From: an uncultured Pirellula sp. | GTDB lineage: Bacteria > Planctomycetota > Planctomycetia > Pirellulales > Pirellulaceae | Direction of reading: 5' to 3' | NCBI GenBank assembly: GCA_903892365.1 | Contig: CAITIF010000393.1 | Location: 1-8,103, forward strand | Length of the DNA stretch: 8,103 nucleotides | Part shown: in pieces, positions 1 through 7,382 of the stretch | How positions within the stretch are numbered: the first letter of the stretch is position 1 | Layout: each line of letters opens with the position of its first letter | Translations under genes and position numbers: made by a program | The notes under the pieces: generated by a model | Databases searched by the model: none | Told to the model about the DNA's origin: nothing | Seen by the model: only the letters and a program-made list of their open reading frames with translations

Positions 1-726
1 GAATCCATGCGAAAGTCCATGCTTGCCAGGATGCGAGAAGACCCAAGCCAAGAGCTTCGCTATTTGGCAGTGAAAGATGCTATCGATGCAAAGCCTAGCA
101 CTCCGGAGCTGGAATCCTTGCTGCAAGCTGCCCGACATCCCGAGCAAGTCACCGGCATTATTGAAAGCCTGAAGGAAGCCGGGGTTGTGGTCGATCAAGC
201 GAAGCATTTTGGCTTTTTGATGGACTGGAAGTTAATCGGCCCTTTCGATCATGTTGGCACCGCCAATTTCGACAAAGTTTTCCCTGTGGAAGCGGACGCG
301 ATCGCTCAGAGTGAAAAGGCCGAGTACGACGGAAAAAATGGAAAAGTGAGCTGGATCAGTAAGAGCACGGAAAACGTTCAAGGTGAAATGGATCTAGCCG
401 AGATTTTTTCCAACGAAAAGGGCTGCATCGTCTATGCCCTGGCGGAATTTGATTCGCCCATAGAGACCGAAGCAGAACTCCGGTTGGGATGCATCAACGG
501 AAATAAAGCATGGCTCAATGGCAAATTGATCATGTCCAACGAGGTCTATCACACTTCCATGCAAATCGATCAGTATGTGGAGCGTGTCGCGCTGAAGGCA
601 GGCAAGAACCGTATCTTGTTGAAGCTGTGCCAGAACGAGCAAAAAGAGCAATGGGCTCAGAGATTTGCATTCCAACTACGGGTCTCCGATTTCACCGGCA
701 AAGCCATTTTGGCCAAAGGAAGATAA
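1..726 (+). CDS. C-terminal part of a helical-repeat/beta-sandwich protein of unknown function (5' truncated)
   Basis: The reading frame is open to the first base of the window, so the gene very probably starts upstream; the first ATG, at base 7, gives 239 residues. Numbered from that Met, residues 1-62 are helical and resemble the end of a HEAT-type repeat array. Residues 70-239 look like a beta-sandwich module: W74-x-x-IGPFD, a KAWLNGKLI strand-turn at 167-175, and an LKAGKNRILLKL segment at 196-207. This WxxIGPFD...WLNGK...GxNRxLLK pattern recurs in large exported planctomycete proteins and resembles carbohydrate-binding-like (galactose-binding fold) domains. No catalytic residues are recognisable. 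It ends 4 bases before the propeller gene, which suggests co-transcription and possibly a shared extracytoplasmic role. The N-terminus and any signal peptide lie outside the window, so location cannot be judged. The domain assignment is by resemblance only. Confidence 0.75.
   Translation, partial: ESMRKSMLARMREDPSQELRYLAVKDAIDAKPSTPELESLLQAARHPEQVTGIIESLKEAGVVVDQAKHFGFLMDWKLIGPFDHVGTANFDKVFPVEADAIAQSEKAEYDGKNGKVSWISKSTENVQGEMDLAEIFSNEKGCIVYALAEFDSPIETEAELRLGCINGNKAWLNGKLIMSNEVYHTSMQIDQYVERVALKAGKNRILLKLCQNEQKEQWAQRFAFQLRVSDFTGKAILAKGR
715..722 (+). promoter_or_regulatory. Ribosome binding site of the PQQ-like propeller gene
   Basis: The sequence AAAGGAAG sits 8 bases before the ATG at 731 and inside the last codons of the preceding gene. 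It decides the start: the next in-frame ATG, at 740, would be 17 bases away, and the earlier in-frame ATG at 665 has no comparable site. Confidence 0.6.
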
Positions 727-730
727 GATC

Positions 731-1981
731 ATGTTTTCAATGAATCAACGATTTTTTCATCGGACGCTTGGAGCGATGCTGGGCCTAGGGATTGTTTCCG
801 GTTTTTCCGATGCACTGGCCTTCGAAGATTGGCCTCAGTTCCGCGGCGTGAATGCATCCAGCGTCTCGAACGATTCCAAACTTCCTGTCGAATTTGGTGG
901 CGAATCCAAAAGCAATATCGCTTGGCAAACCAAGCTGCCGGGCCGAAGTGTTGGCGGAGCGATTGTGGTCGGGGATCAAGTGATCACCACCAGCAGCAGC
1001 GGCATGGACCAACGTCGTTTGCATCTGATCAGCTTGAATCAGCAAGATGGTTCCATTCGCTGGCAACAAGAATTGGTCGCTCGTGGGCGTCCCTTCTGTC
1101 ACCCGACTAGCGCCAACGCAGCTCCGACACCTGCTTCCGACGGCAAGAATGTCTACGCTTTCTACAGCTCCAACGATCTTGCTTGTGTCGATCTGGAAGG
1201 GAATTTGGTCTGGTACCGATCCTTGTCGACCGACTTCCCGAAAGCCGGAAATGACGTTGGTATGAGCAGCTCACCCTTGGTCGTCGATGGTGTCTGTATC
1301 GTTCAAGTGGAATGCCAAGGGGATTCGTTCGCAGCGGGACTTAGCTGCGAAGATGGATCTGTTTTGTGGAAAAGAGAACGACCCAAGCAAGCCAACTGGG
1401 CGTCCCCAGTCGCAATTCAAAACCCCGCCAAAGAAAACATGGTGGTGATGCAATCCCGCGAGAATCTTGTAGCCTTGGATCCAAAATCTGGGAAAGAACT
1501 TTGGGTGATGGATATGCCATGCTCCACCATCCCGTCGGCGATGGCAGTGGATGGTCGATTGCTTGTTCCCGCTTCCGGCATCACAGCGTTGGACTTGAGC
1601 AGCGTTGGCTCTTCCCCAAGCAAACTGTGGGACAACAACAAGCTCAGTGCAAACGCTTGTTCCCCGTTGGTCGTTGGTTCGCGTGTTTACACCATCAGCC
1701 GAACGGTCTTGGCATGCGCGGACATCTACTCGGGCGAACTGAAATGGCAGGCTCGGTTGACCGATGCCAAGAGCATTTGGTCCTCCCCCGTGGTTGCAAA
1801 TAACTTGCTGTATATTTTCACCGAAGAAGGCAAGTGCTTGGTAGTACGTCTTGGCGATGAAAAAGGAGAAGTGGTCGCAACCAACGACATGGGCGAAAGC
1901 GTCCTTGGTTCGCCAGCGATCTCCGGCAACGCCATGTACGTTCGCGGAGTATCCAGCCTTTGGAAGATCGCTGAAAAGTGA
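731..1981 (+). CDS. Secreted PQQ-like beta-propeller repeat protein
   Basis: The protein has 416 residues. The ATG at 731 is chosen because AAGGAAG (716-722) lies 8 bases upstream; the same frame is open to 665, but that would overlap the preceding gene. A Sec-type signal peptide is visible: basic MFSMNQRFFHR, a hydrophobic stretch at about 12-25, and an A-L-A site with likely cleavage after residue 30. There is no twin-arginine motif. The mature protein begins FEDWPQFRG, typical of planctomycete PQQ-like (PQQ_2) propellers. Blade repeats show as D/E-x-x-G-x-x-x-W turns (about 99-111, 152-162, 204-214, 247-259, 329-340) and as S-P-L/V/A strands at 180, 225, 311, 352 and 394. No dehydrogenase-specific metal or quinone ligands are evident, so it is probably a binding or scaffold propeller, not an enzyme. 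Substrate unknown. The mature part has nine Cys residues, many for an exported protein. Confidence 0.85.
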   Translation: MFSMNQRFFHRTLGAMLGLGIVSGFSDALAFEDWPQFRGVNASSVSNDSKLPVEFGGESKSNIAWQTKLPGRSVGGAIVVGDQVITTSSSGMDQRRLHLISLNQQDGSIRWQQELVARGRPFCHPTSANAAPTPASDGKNVYAFYSSNDLACVDLEGNLVWYRSLSTDFPKAGNDVGMSSSPLVVDGVCIVQVECQGDSFAAGLSCEDGSVLWKRERPKQANWASPVAIQNPAKENMVVMQSRENLVALDPKSGKELWVMDMPCSTIPSAMAVDGRLLVPASGITALDLSSVGSSPSKLWDNNKLSANACSPLVVGSRVYTISRTVLACADIYSGELKWQARLTDAKSIWSSPVVANNLLYIFTEEGKCLVVRLGDEKGEVVATNDMGESVLGSPAISGNAMYVRGVSSLWKIAEK

Positions 1982-3306
1982 GTTCTCATCCATCGCATCC
2001 AACTTCGGTTTCTTTTGATCCAGCCATGGCCCCCGTGGCTGGACGTGTGAAAGTTCCTGGTTCCAAAAGCATCACCAATCGAGCGCTCATTTGCGCTGCC
2101 ATGGCCACTGGAAAGACGCGGCTCACGGGGGTGCTGGACAGCGAAGACACACGAGTCATGGTGGAAGCGTGGCAGGTGCTGGGGCTGGATCTTCATTGGG
2201 ATAAAACAGCCTGCACTTTGGATATCCACGGATGCGGTGGCAAGCCCCCTCAACCCGACGGTGACTTGCACATTGCAAACAGCGGCACGACCGTTCGGTT
2301 TCTCACCGCGGCACTAGCTGCCACGCACGGAACCTACACCCTGGACGGCGTGGCACGCATGCGCCAGCGGCCGATCGGGGATCTGCTGTCTGGTCTGCAA
2401 CGCCTTGGTGCGAATGTCGTCAGCACCAACCCGGAGAATCCAAATTGCCCTCCCGTTCGCATTGTTGCAACAGGACTAACAGGGGGTGTCACGGAAGTCG
2501 CAGGCGATGTTTCAAGCCAATTCTTAAGTGGCTTGATGATGGCGGCTCCCTATGCAACCAGTCCCGTATGCATTCGTGTTCTTGGCGAGCTAGTCTCCAA
2601 ACCCTACGTCGACATGACCGCGGAAGTCATGCGATCCTTTGGAATCGAAGTGACTGGCCGATCGATCGAAGACGGCTACGAATATCAAGTCGACGCTCCA
2701 AAATGCTATGCCGCCCGCCAGTACGATATCGAACCTGATGCTTCAGCAGCGAGCTACTTCCTTGCTGCAGCTGCAATCACCCAGGGTAAAGTTCGCGTCG
2801 AAGGGCTCGGCCTGGATGCCCTTCAAGGGGATGTGCAATTTGCCAAGGTGCTCGAATCGATGGGCTGCAAACTGACTGCGGGAAGTGACTTCCTTGAAAT
2901 TCAAGGGATGCCCTTGCGAGGCATCGATGTCGATATGAATTCGATCAGCGATACCGTTCAAACACTAGCTGCCGTAGCTCTGTTTGCCAAGGGACCGACG
3001 CGAGTACGAGGTGTCGCTCACAACCGACATAAGGAAACCGATCGGATTGGTGACCTTGCTTGCGAGCTGCGTCGTGTCGGTGCCGAAGTCGACGAGCATG
3101 AAGACGGCCTGACCATCCATCCGGGCAAATTGCATGGTGCAGACATGCAAACGTACCGTGACCATCGAATGGCGATGAGCTTGGCATTGATCGGCCTTCG
3201 TGTACCTGGCGTTCGAATCTTGGATCCACGATGCACCGAAAAGACCTATCCTCATTTTTTTGAGGACATGGGGACTTTGATCGGGCAAGTCCCTTCGTAT
3301 GAATGA
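1978..3306 (+). CDS. aroA: 3-phosphoshikimate 1-carboxyvinyltransferase (EPSP synthase)
   Basis: It transfers the enolpyruvyl group of PEP to shikimate-3-phosphate, the sixth step of the cytoplasmic shikimate pathway to chorismate. The length of 442 residues fits the family. Motifs in order: PGSKS (27-31, phosphate and PEP lysine K30), NSGTT (101-105), RQRPIGDLL (129-137), SSQFLSGL (179-186, shikimate phosphate), SKPYVDMT (207-214), PDASAASYF (253-261), catalytic Asp325 in NSISDTVQTLA, NRHKETDR (349-356), YRDHRMAMS (393-401) and KTYPHFF (422-428). The start is taken as GTG 1978, overlapping the propeller stop as GTGA, with GGAAG about 11 bases upstream; it supplies the usual first strand before PGSKS. 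ATG 2026 would leave only 10 residues before that motif. The NSGTT loop keeps the Gly of E. coli G96, but Phe108 stands where E. coli has Pro101. Function is nearly certain; the exact start is less so. Confidence 0.97.
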   Translation: MSSHPSHPTSVSFDPAMAPVAGRVKVPGSKSITNRALICAAMATGKTRLTGVLDSEDTRVMVEAWQVLGLDLHWDKTACTLDIHGCGGKPPQPDGDLHIANSGTTVRFLTAALAATHGTYTLDGVARMRQRPIGDLLSGLQRLGANVVSTNPENPNCPPVRIVATGLTGGVTEVAGDVSSQFLSGLMMAAPYATSPVCIRVLGELVSKPYVDMTAEVMRSFGIEVTGRSIEDGYEYQVDAPKCYAARQYDIEPDASAASYFLAAAAITQGKVRVEGLGLDALQGDVQFAKVLESMGCKLTAGSDFLEIQGMPLRGIDVDMNSISDTVQTLAAVALFAKGPTRVRGVAHNRHKETDRIGDLACELRRVGAEVDEHEDGLTIHPGKLHGADMQTYRDHRMAMSLALIGLRVPGVRILDPRCTEKTYPHFFEDMGTLIGQVPSYE

Positions 3307-3348
3307 ATCTTCTTTCAGGTTCCCCCCTACTGGCTTACAGGTTTAGCC
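3307..3348. other. Convergent intergenic gap between aroA and ruvB
   Basis: Forty-two bases separate the two stop codons of the converging genes. I find no GC-rich hairpin followed by a T run in either direction. The only internal structure is CAGGTT repeated directly at 3316-3321 and 3338-3343. Transcription may end by a factor-dependent route or read through into the opposite gene. Confidence 0.5.
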
Positions 3349-4425
3349 CTACAAGTTCAGCAAGGCAAATGCCTTGGCCGTCGCACATCGTCCACGCTGA
3401 GTCCGAATAAGATACTCACTTCGAAGCAGGAACGGTTCCACTTCGTCTTCAAGCGTGTCCGACGAAACACTCATGGTATGAGCGATAGCCTCAAGACCGG
3501 CCGGCCCGCCATGAAACACTCGGATCAGCGTCTCCAGATAGCGACGATCCTGTCGGTCCAGTCCTACCTCATCGACGCCAGTCATGGTCAATGCCCTGCG
3601 CGTGATATCGAGCGTCACAGTGCCATCGGACTTGCTCATGGCATAATCGCGCACCCACTTCAACCGATTGTTTGCGATACGAGGAGTTCCTCGCGCACGT
3701 TTGGCGATTTCCAACGCAGCATCTGGTTCTAAGACCACGTTCAGCTTGCTCGCGTTGCGATTCAAGATCTCAATCAAGTCCGTTTCGTTGTAATAACCAA
3801 GATGTTGCCGGATGTGAAATCGATCTCGAAGCGGGGCGCTTAGCATGCCCGCACGCGTGGTCGCCCCGATCAGAGTGAAGGGTTGCAACTGCAAATTGAG
3901 AGTTCGAGCGTTCACCCCTTCCCCAAGGATGATGTCGATTCGATAGTCTTCCATGGCCGTGTATAGGAACTCTTCGACGGGCTTCGGCAACCGATGGATT
4001 TCGTCGATGAACAGAACTGATCCGTATTCCAAATTGGTCAAATAGGGGATCATTTCTTTGGGGGCTTTTAATACAGGCCCGCTAGTCATGTCCACCTTGA
4101 CCCCCATTTCGCGAGGGATGCAAGTAGCGAACGTTGTCTTGCCAAGACCGGGTGGGCCATCGAACAAGATATGGCCGAGCGGTTCTTTTCGCTTTTTGGC
4201 TGCGTCGATCGCAATGTGGATCACGTCCATGACATCCTGCTGGCCAACCATATCCGCCATGCGTTTGGGACGGAGCGCAACGTCCGTTTCGCTGGGCGCC
4301 ACGGACCCCAGGGTTGATCCCGCACCGGATGCGGAGCTGCTGGTTGAGTCTATTGAGTTTTCGTTGAAGCCCTCGTCATCATTGTCGTCCTCAGAGCCTC
4401 CCATTATTTTGCGTTCTCTTGCCAT
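3349..4425 (-). CDS. ruvB: Holliday junction branch migration DNA helicase RuvB
   Basis: RuvB is the hexameric AAA+ motor that, with RuvA, drives branch migration of Holliday junctions in recombinational repair. Of 358 residues, the AAA+ core begins at LRPKRMADMVGQ (51-62). It shows Walker A GPPGLGKTT (90-98), Walker B FIDEIHR (139-145), sensor 1 GATTR (187-191), the SAPLRDRF segment with the arginine finger (196-203), sensor 2 GTPRIAN (246-252), and a C-terminal winged helix ending RTQRGRCAT (341-349). The first 50 residues are an acidic, Ser-rich, probably disordered tail, about 25 longer than in E. coli. ATG 4425 is preferred because GGAG lies 7 bases upstream; ATG 4404 (Met8) has a poorer site. 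After sensor 2 the sequence is NNRLKWVRD where most bacteria have NRLLRRVRD. ruvA and ruvC are not adjacent. It follows lepA by 75 bases; a TACAAT-like -10 (4452-4457, minus) lacks a convincing -35. Confidence 0.96.
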   Translation of the reverse strand: MARERKIMGGSEDDNDDEGFNENSIDSTSSSASGAGSTLGSVAPSETDVALRPKRMADMVGQQDVMDVIHIAIDAAKKRKEPLGHILFDGPPGLGKTTFATCIPREMGVKVDMTSGPVLKAPKEMIPYLTNLEYGSVLFIDEIHRLPKPVEEFLYTAMEDYRIDIILGEGVNARTLNLQLQPFTLIGATTRAGMLSAPLRDRFHIRQHLGYYNETDLIEILNRNASKLNVVLEPDAALEIAKRARGTPRIANNRLKWVRDYAMSKSDGTVTLDITRRALTMTGVDEVGLDRQDRRYLETLIRVFHGGPAGLEAIAHTMSVSSDTLEDEVEPFLLRSEYLIRTQRGRCATAKAFALLNL

Positions 4426-4500
4426 TGCTTCACTCCGTTGTCGACCAAACTATTGTAGGCCGTTTCGATGGTCGGTTATTGGATCGGTTGCTGGGACGTT

Positions 4501-6345
4501 TTACTTTTCAGAGCCTGTTTCCAGGATAGCCATGAATGCCTTCTGAGGAATATCGACCGAGCCGATCGACTTCATGCGCTTTTTGCCCTCGCGCTGTTTC
4601 GCCATGAGCTTTCGTTTGCGAGTGATATCCCCGCCGTAGCATTTTGCAGTTACGTTCTTTCGCATGGCAGAAACCGTTTCGCGTGCGATGATTTTGCCAC
4701 CGATGGCTGCTTGAACAGAGACTTCGAACATGTGTCGATCGATCTCTTCCTTCAGCTTTTTGACGACGGCTCGTCCGCGTCGATCCGCATCTTGTTTGTC
4801 GCAAATGACACTCAATGCGTCGACTCGGTTGCCGTTGACCAAAATGTCCATACGAACCAAGTTGGCGGGCGCGTAACCAATGATCTCATAGTCCATGGTT
4901 CCGTATCCGCGAGTGGCGCTCTTGAGCTTATCGTGCAAGTCGTAAATGACTTCCGCGAGCGGCAATTCGTAGGTCACCAAAGCGCGCGTTCCCGACAAAT
5001 AATCATTCGCCTTAAGAATTCCGCGTCGGTCCTGGCACAGTTTCATGACCGTTCCGATAAACTCGATCGGGAGCACGAAATTGACCTTAACGATCGGTTG
5101 ACGAAACTCTTCAATGTCGCCGGAATCGGGTACTTCCTGAGGCCGATGAATCTCTAATACGTCACCGTTTCGTTTGACGATCTCGTAGGTGACGTTGGGA
5201 GCCGTTTGGACCAGGTCGATATTGCATTCGTTCTCGAGTCTTTGTTGAACGATCTCCATATGGAGCAAACCGAGAAAGCCGCATCGGAATCCAAACCCTA
5301 GCGCCTCGCTCGTCTCCGGTGCGAATTCAAAAGAGGGATCGTTGATGGAAAGTTTTTCGAGCGCATCGCGAAGTTCGGTGAACTCCTGGCCATCACTGGG
5401 GTAAAGCCCGCAGTAGACCATGCGTTTCGGAGGCTTGTACCCATCCAAGGCAATTGCTTTTTCATCGCTGGCCATCGCAACGGTGTCACCAATACGCACA
5501 TCCTTGATCGACTTGATGTTGCAGATCAGATATCCAACCTGACCTGATCGCAGCTTGTCCACCGGTTTGCGTTCGGGCACAAATTGTCCGATTTCGAGAA
5601 CGTCATAATTGACGGCGGCCCCAAGGAATCGCACTTTGGCTCCCTTTCGCACTTCGCCATCCATCAATCGTACGTACGTGATGGCGCCACGGTAATCGTC
5701 ATAATGGGAATCGAAAACCATTGCCCGCAATGAAGAGGACTGCTTGTCTTTGGGGGCAGGAATACGTTCGATGATCGCTTGAAGAAGTTCGTCGATTCCG
5801 ATCCCTGCTTTGCCAGAGCATTTTACGATCTCTTCGGGATTGATTCCAAGGACTTGCTCCATCTCTTCAGTGACTTCATCCACTCGAGCGTGCATCAAGT
5901 CAATCTTGTTGATCACGGGAATGATCTTGAGATCATGTTCCATAGCCAAGTAGGCGTTTGCGACCGTTTGGGCTTCCACCCCTTGAAACGAATCGACCAG
6001 AAGCAGCGCACCCTCGCAGCAGGTCAAAGAACGCGAAACTTCGTATTGAAAATCAACGTGGCCAGGTGTGTCGATCAAATTCAGTTCGTAAATCAAGCCT
6101 TTGTACAAATAGTGCAGGCAAACCGCCTTGGCTTTGATGGTGATTCCACGTTCGCGCTCCAGATCCATCGCATCGAGCAGTTGCTCTTTCATTTTGCGAA
6201 TTTCGACGGTTCCGGTCCGTTCCAGAAGGCGGTCCGCGAGCGTGCTTTTTCCGTGATCGATATGCGCGATGATGCAAAAATTGCGCACGCGATCGAGGGG
6301 TATTTCGCCGGCTAACTTGGCAGTTGCTTCCTTAACAATGCTCAT
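4501..6345 (-). CDS. lepA: Elongation factor 4 (LepA), ribosome-associated translational GTPase
   Basis: LepA/EF4 is a conserved GTPase that binds the ribosome and acts in elongation or initiation quality and ribosome assembly; its exact role is debated. The 614 residues compare with about 600 in E. coli. GTPase motifs: G1 AHIDHGKST (27-35), switch I RGIT (66-69), G3 DTPGH (92-96), G4 NKID (146-149), and G5 SGK (177-179) in place of the usual SAK. EF-G-like domains follow, for example the GFGFRCGFLGLLHMEI stretch, and the LepA-specific C-terminal domain carries CYGGDITRKRK (569-579) and KQREGKKRMKSIG (583-595). The start at 6345 is the only Met before G1; AGGA lies 8 bases upstream. It leaves an N-terminal extension of about 15 residues. 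The start codon overlaps the upstream kinase stop as ATGA, implying translational coupling. The long open frames on the opposite strand are shadows. Confidence 0.97.
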   Translation of the reverse strand: MSIVKEATAKLAGEIPLDRVRNFCIIAHIDHGKSTLADRLLERTGTVEIRKMKEQLLDAMDLERERGITIKAKAVCLHYLYKGLIYELNLIDTPGHVDFQYEVSRSLTCCEGALLLVDSFQGVEAQTVANAYLAMEHDLKIIPVINKIDLMHARVDEVTEEMEQVLGINPEEIVKCSGKAGIGIDELLQAIIERIPAPKDKQSSSLRAMVFDSHYDDYRGAITYVRLMDGEVRKGAKVRFLGAAVNYDVLEIGQFVPERKPVDKLRSGQVGYLICNIKSIKDVRIGDTVAMASDEKAIALDGYKPPKRMVYCGLYPSDGQEFTELRDALEKLSINDPSFEFAPETSEALGFGFRCGFLGLLHMEIVQQRLENECNIDLVQTAPNVTYEIVKRNGDVLEIHRPQEVPDSGDIEEFRQPIVKVNFVLPIEFIGTVMKLCQDRRGILKANDYLSGTRALVTYELPLAEVIYDLHDKLKSATRGYGTMDYEIIGYAPANLVRMDILVNGNRVDALSVICDKQDADRRGRAVVKKLKEEIDRHMFEVSVQAAIGGKIIARETVSAMRKNVTAKCYGGDITRKRKLMAKQREGKKRMKSIGSVDIPQKAFMAILETGSEK

Positions 6346-7382
6346 GAAGAAGTCCTAGAGTTTATTTTCGACAAGTCCATGCGAGCGACCCCCGCAGCAC
6401 CCAGATATCCTGCGTCGCCACCCAGAGATGCGAAATCGATTTTGGTTCCGTTTGCCACGTATTCAAAACTTCGTTGTTGGAATGTTTGACTCACTCGATT
6501 CAGGAACCGCATGCCGACAGGTGAATTGCGGCCACCAAAGTTCATGGCTCCACCCAACACCACCAAACCAGGATCCAGAAGGTGTACTACGGTCGTGATC
6601 CCAAGAGCCAAGTAGTCTGCTGTTTCATCGATGATCTTGAGACTGAAGGCGTCGTTTTCCATCGCTGCTTCGTAGATCATTTTGGTGGTGATCGGCGTTG
6701 CTTTAGACCGGAGCACGCTGATAGCTCCTTCGGCGAGTTGTTCGGTTGAGCGTTGTGCCACGGCGCTGGCGCTTGCATAGGCTTCCAAGTGCCCGCGACC
6801 ACCGCCCCAAACACACAGCCGCGCGTCTGGAGAAGGATCGATGATCAGATGCCCACATTCTCCACCAAAACTGTTTTGGCCAACGACCAATTGGTTGTCG
6901 ATGATGATCCCTCCCCCGACACCCGTTCCCAAAGTCAGCAGAACCATGCTGCTGAAGACCTTGCCGGTCCCCACCCAGAACTCGCCAAAAGCGGCTGCGT
7001 TAGCATCGTTGGCGAACGATACAGGCATGCCGATTTCTTTCTCAAGACATTCGACAATCGGAAAGTGATGCCAATGAGGATGATTGGGTGGCTCGATCAA
7101 CAACCCTTTTGGGATATCCTGGCTTCCAGGTGTCCCCAACCCCACTCTCGCGATCTGGTCTGGTTTGACACCAATGGAATCGAGCAAGCTTCGGGAGCTT
7201 TTTGCTACCCGCTGCATCGCGTCCTTGGGGCCTTTCGGTTCTTCCGTCGGGATGGAGGTGAAGCCCAAAGTATGCCCTTGGTCGTCGACGACACCGATCT
7301 TAATCCCGGTTCCACCCACATCGATTCCCAAGAATAATGGAAAAGTCGCTTCCGTCGCAGAACGAATTGGCTGTGAAGTCAT
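6342..7382 (-). CDS. ROK-family sugar kinase, probable ATP-dependent glucokinase
   Basis: This is a cytoplasmic ROK-family kinase (346 residues) expected to phosphorylate a hexose, most likely glucose to glucose-6-phosphate. It shows the phosphate loop DVGGTGIKIG (21-30), catalytic Asp126 in FANDANAAAFGE (123-134), the GTGVGGG loop (152-158), the sugar-contacting E175-C-G-H178 (family E-x-G-H), Glu200 in HLEAYASAS, and a C-terminal LGGAM ATP-site segment (276-280). There is no N-terminal helix-turn-helix, so it is a kinase and not a ROK repressor. The family zinc motif CxCGxxGCxE is changed to C190-VWGGGRGH-L-E200, retaining one Cys plus His178 and His198. ATG 7382 is the only start before the phosphate loop, but no Shine-Dalgarno sequence is visible. 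It is the first gene of the minus-strand block and overlaps lepA by ATGA. N-acetyl-sugar, mannose or fructose specificity is not excluded, so no symbol is given. Confidence 0.9.
   Translation of the reverse strand: MTSQPIRSATEATFPLFLGIDVGGTGIKIGVVDDQGHTLGFTSIPTEEPKGPKDAMQRVAKSSRSLLDSIGVKPDQIARVGLGTPGSQDIPKGLLIEPPNHPHWHHFPIVECLEKEIGMPVSFANDANAAAFGEFWVGTGKVFSSMVLLTLGTGVGGGIIIDNQLVVGQNSFGGECGHLIIDPSPDARLCVWGGGRGHLEAYASASAVAQRSTEQLAEGAISVLRSKATPITTKMIYEAAMENDAFSLKIIDETADYLALGITTVVHLLDPGLVVLGGAMNFGGRNSPVGMRFLNRVSQTFQQRSFEYVANGTKIDFASLGGDAGYLGAAGVARMDLSKINSRTSS

Noticed and set aside
665..730. Earlier in-frame start for the propeller protein at 665
   Set aside because: It would overlap the previous gene by more than 60 bases and bury the signal peptide behind 22 extra residues; the Shine-Dalgarno and signal peptide both point to 731.
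1271..2002. A 243-codon open frame on the minus strand opposite the propeller gene
   Set aside because: Its product has no recognisable motif and is rich in His, Cys and Trp without pattern, while the plus strand carries a clear PQQ-like protein with signal peptide and blade repeats.
2026..2028. ATG at 2026 as the aroA start
   Set aside because: It would shorten the first beta strand expected before PGSKS; GTG 1978 gives normal family length and a GTGA coupling to the previous gene. Not fully excluded.
4468..5157. Long plus-strand open frame opposite the 3' end of lepA
   Set aside because: Antisense to the conserved LepA C-terminal domain; no Shine-Dalgarno and no recognisable motif.
5779..6315. 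Long plus-strand open frame opposite lepA
   Set aside because: It is antisense to the highly conserved LepA GTPase domain and resembles no protein family.
6753..7337. Plus-strand open frame opposite the ROK kinase
   Set aside because: Antisense to the kinase catalytic motifs, with no family resemblance; composition fits a shadow frame.
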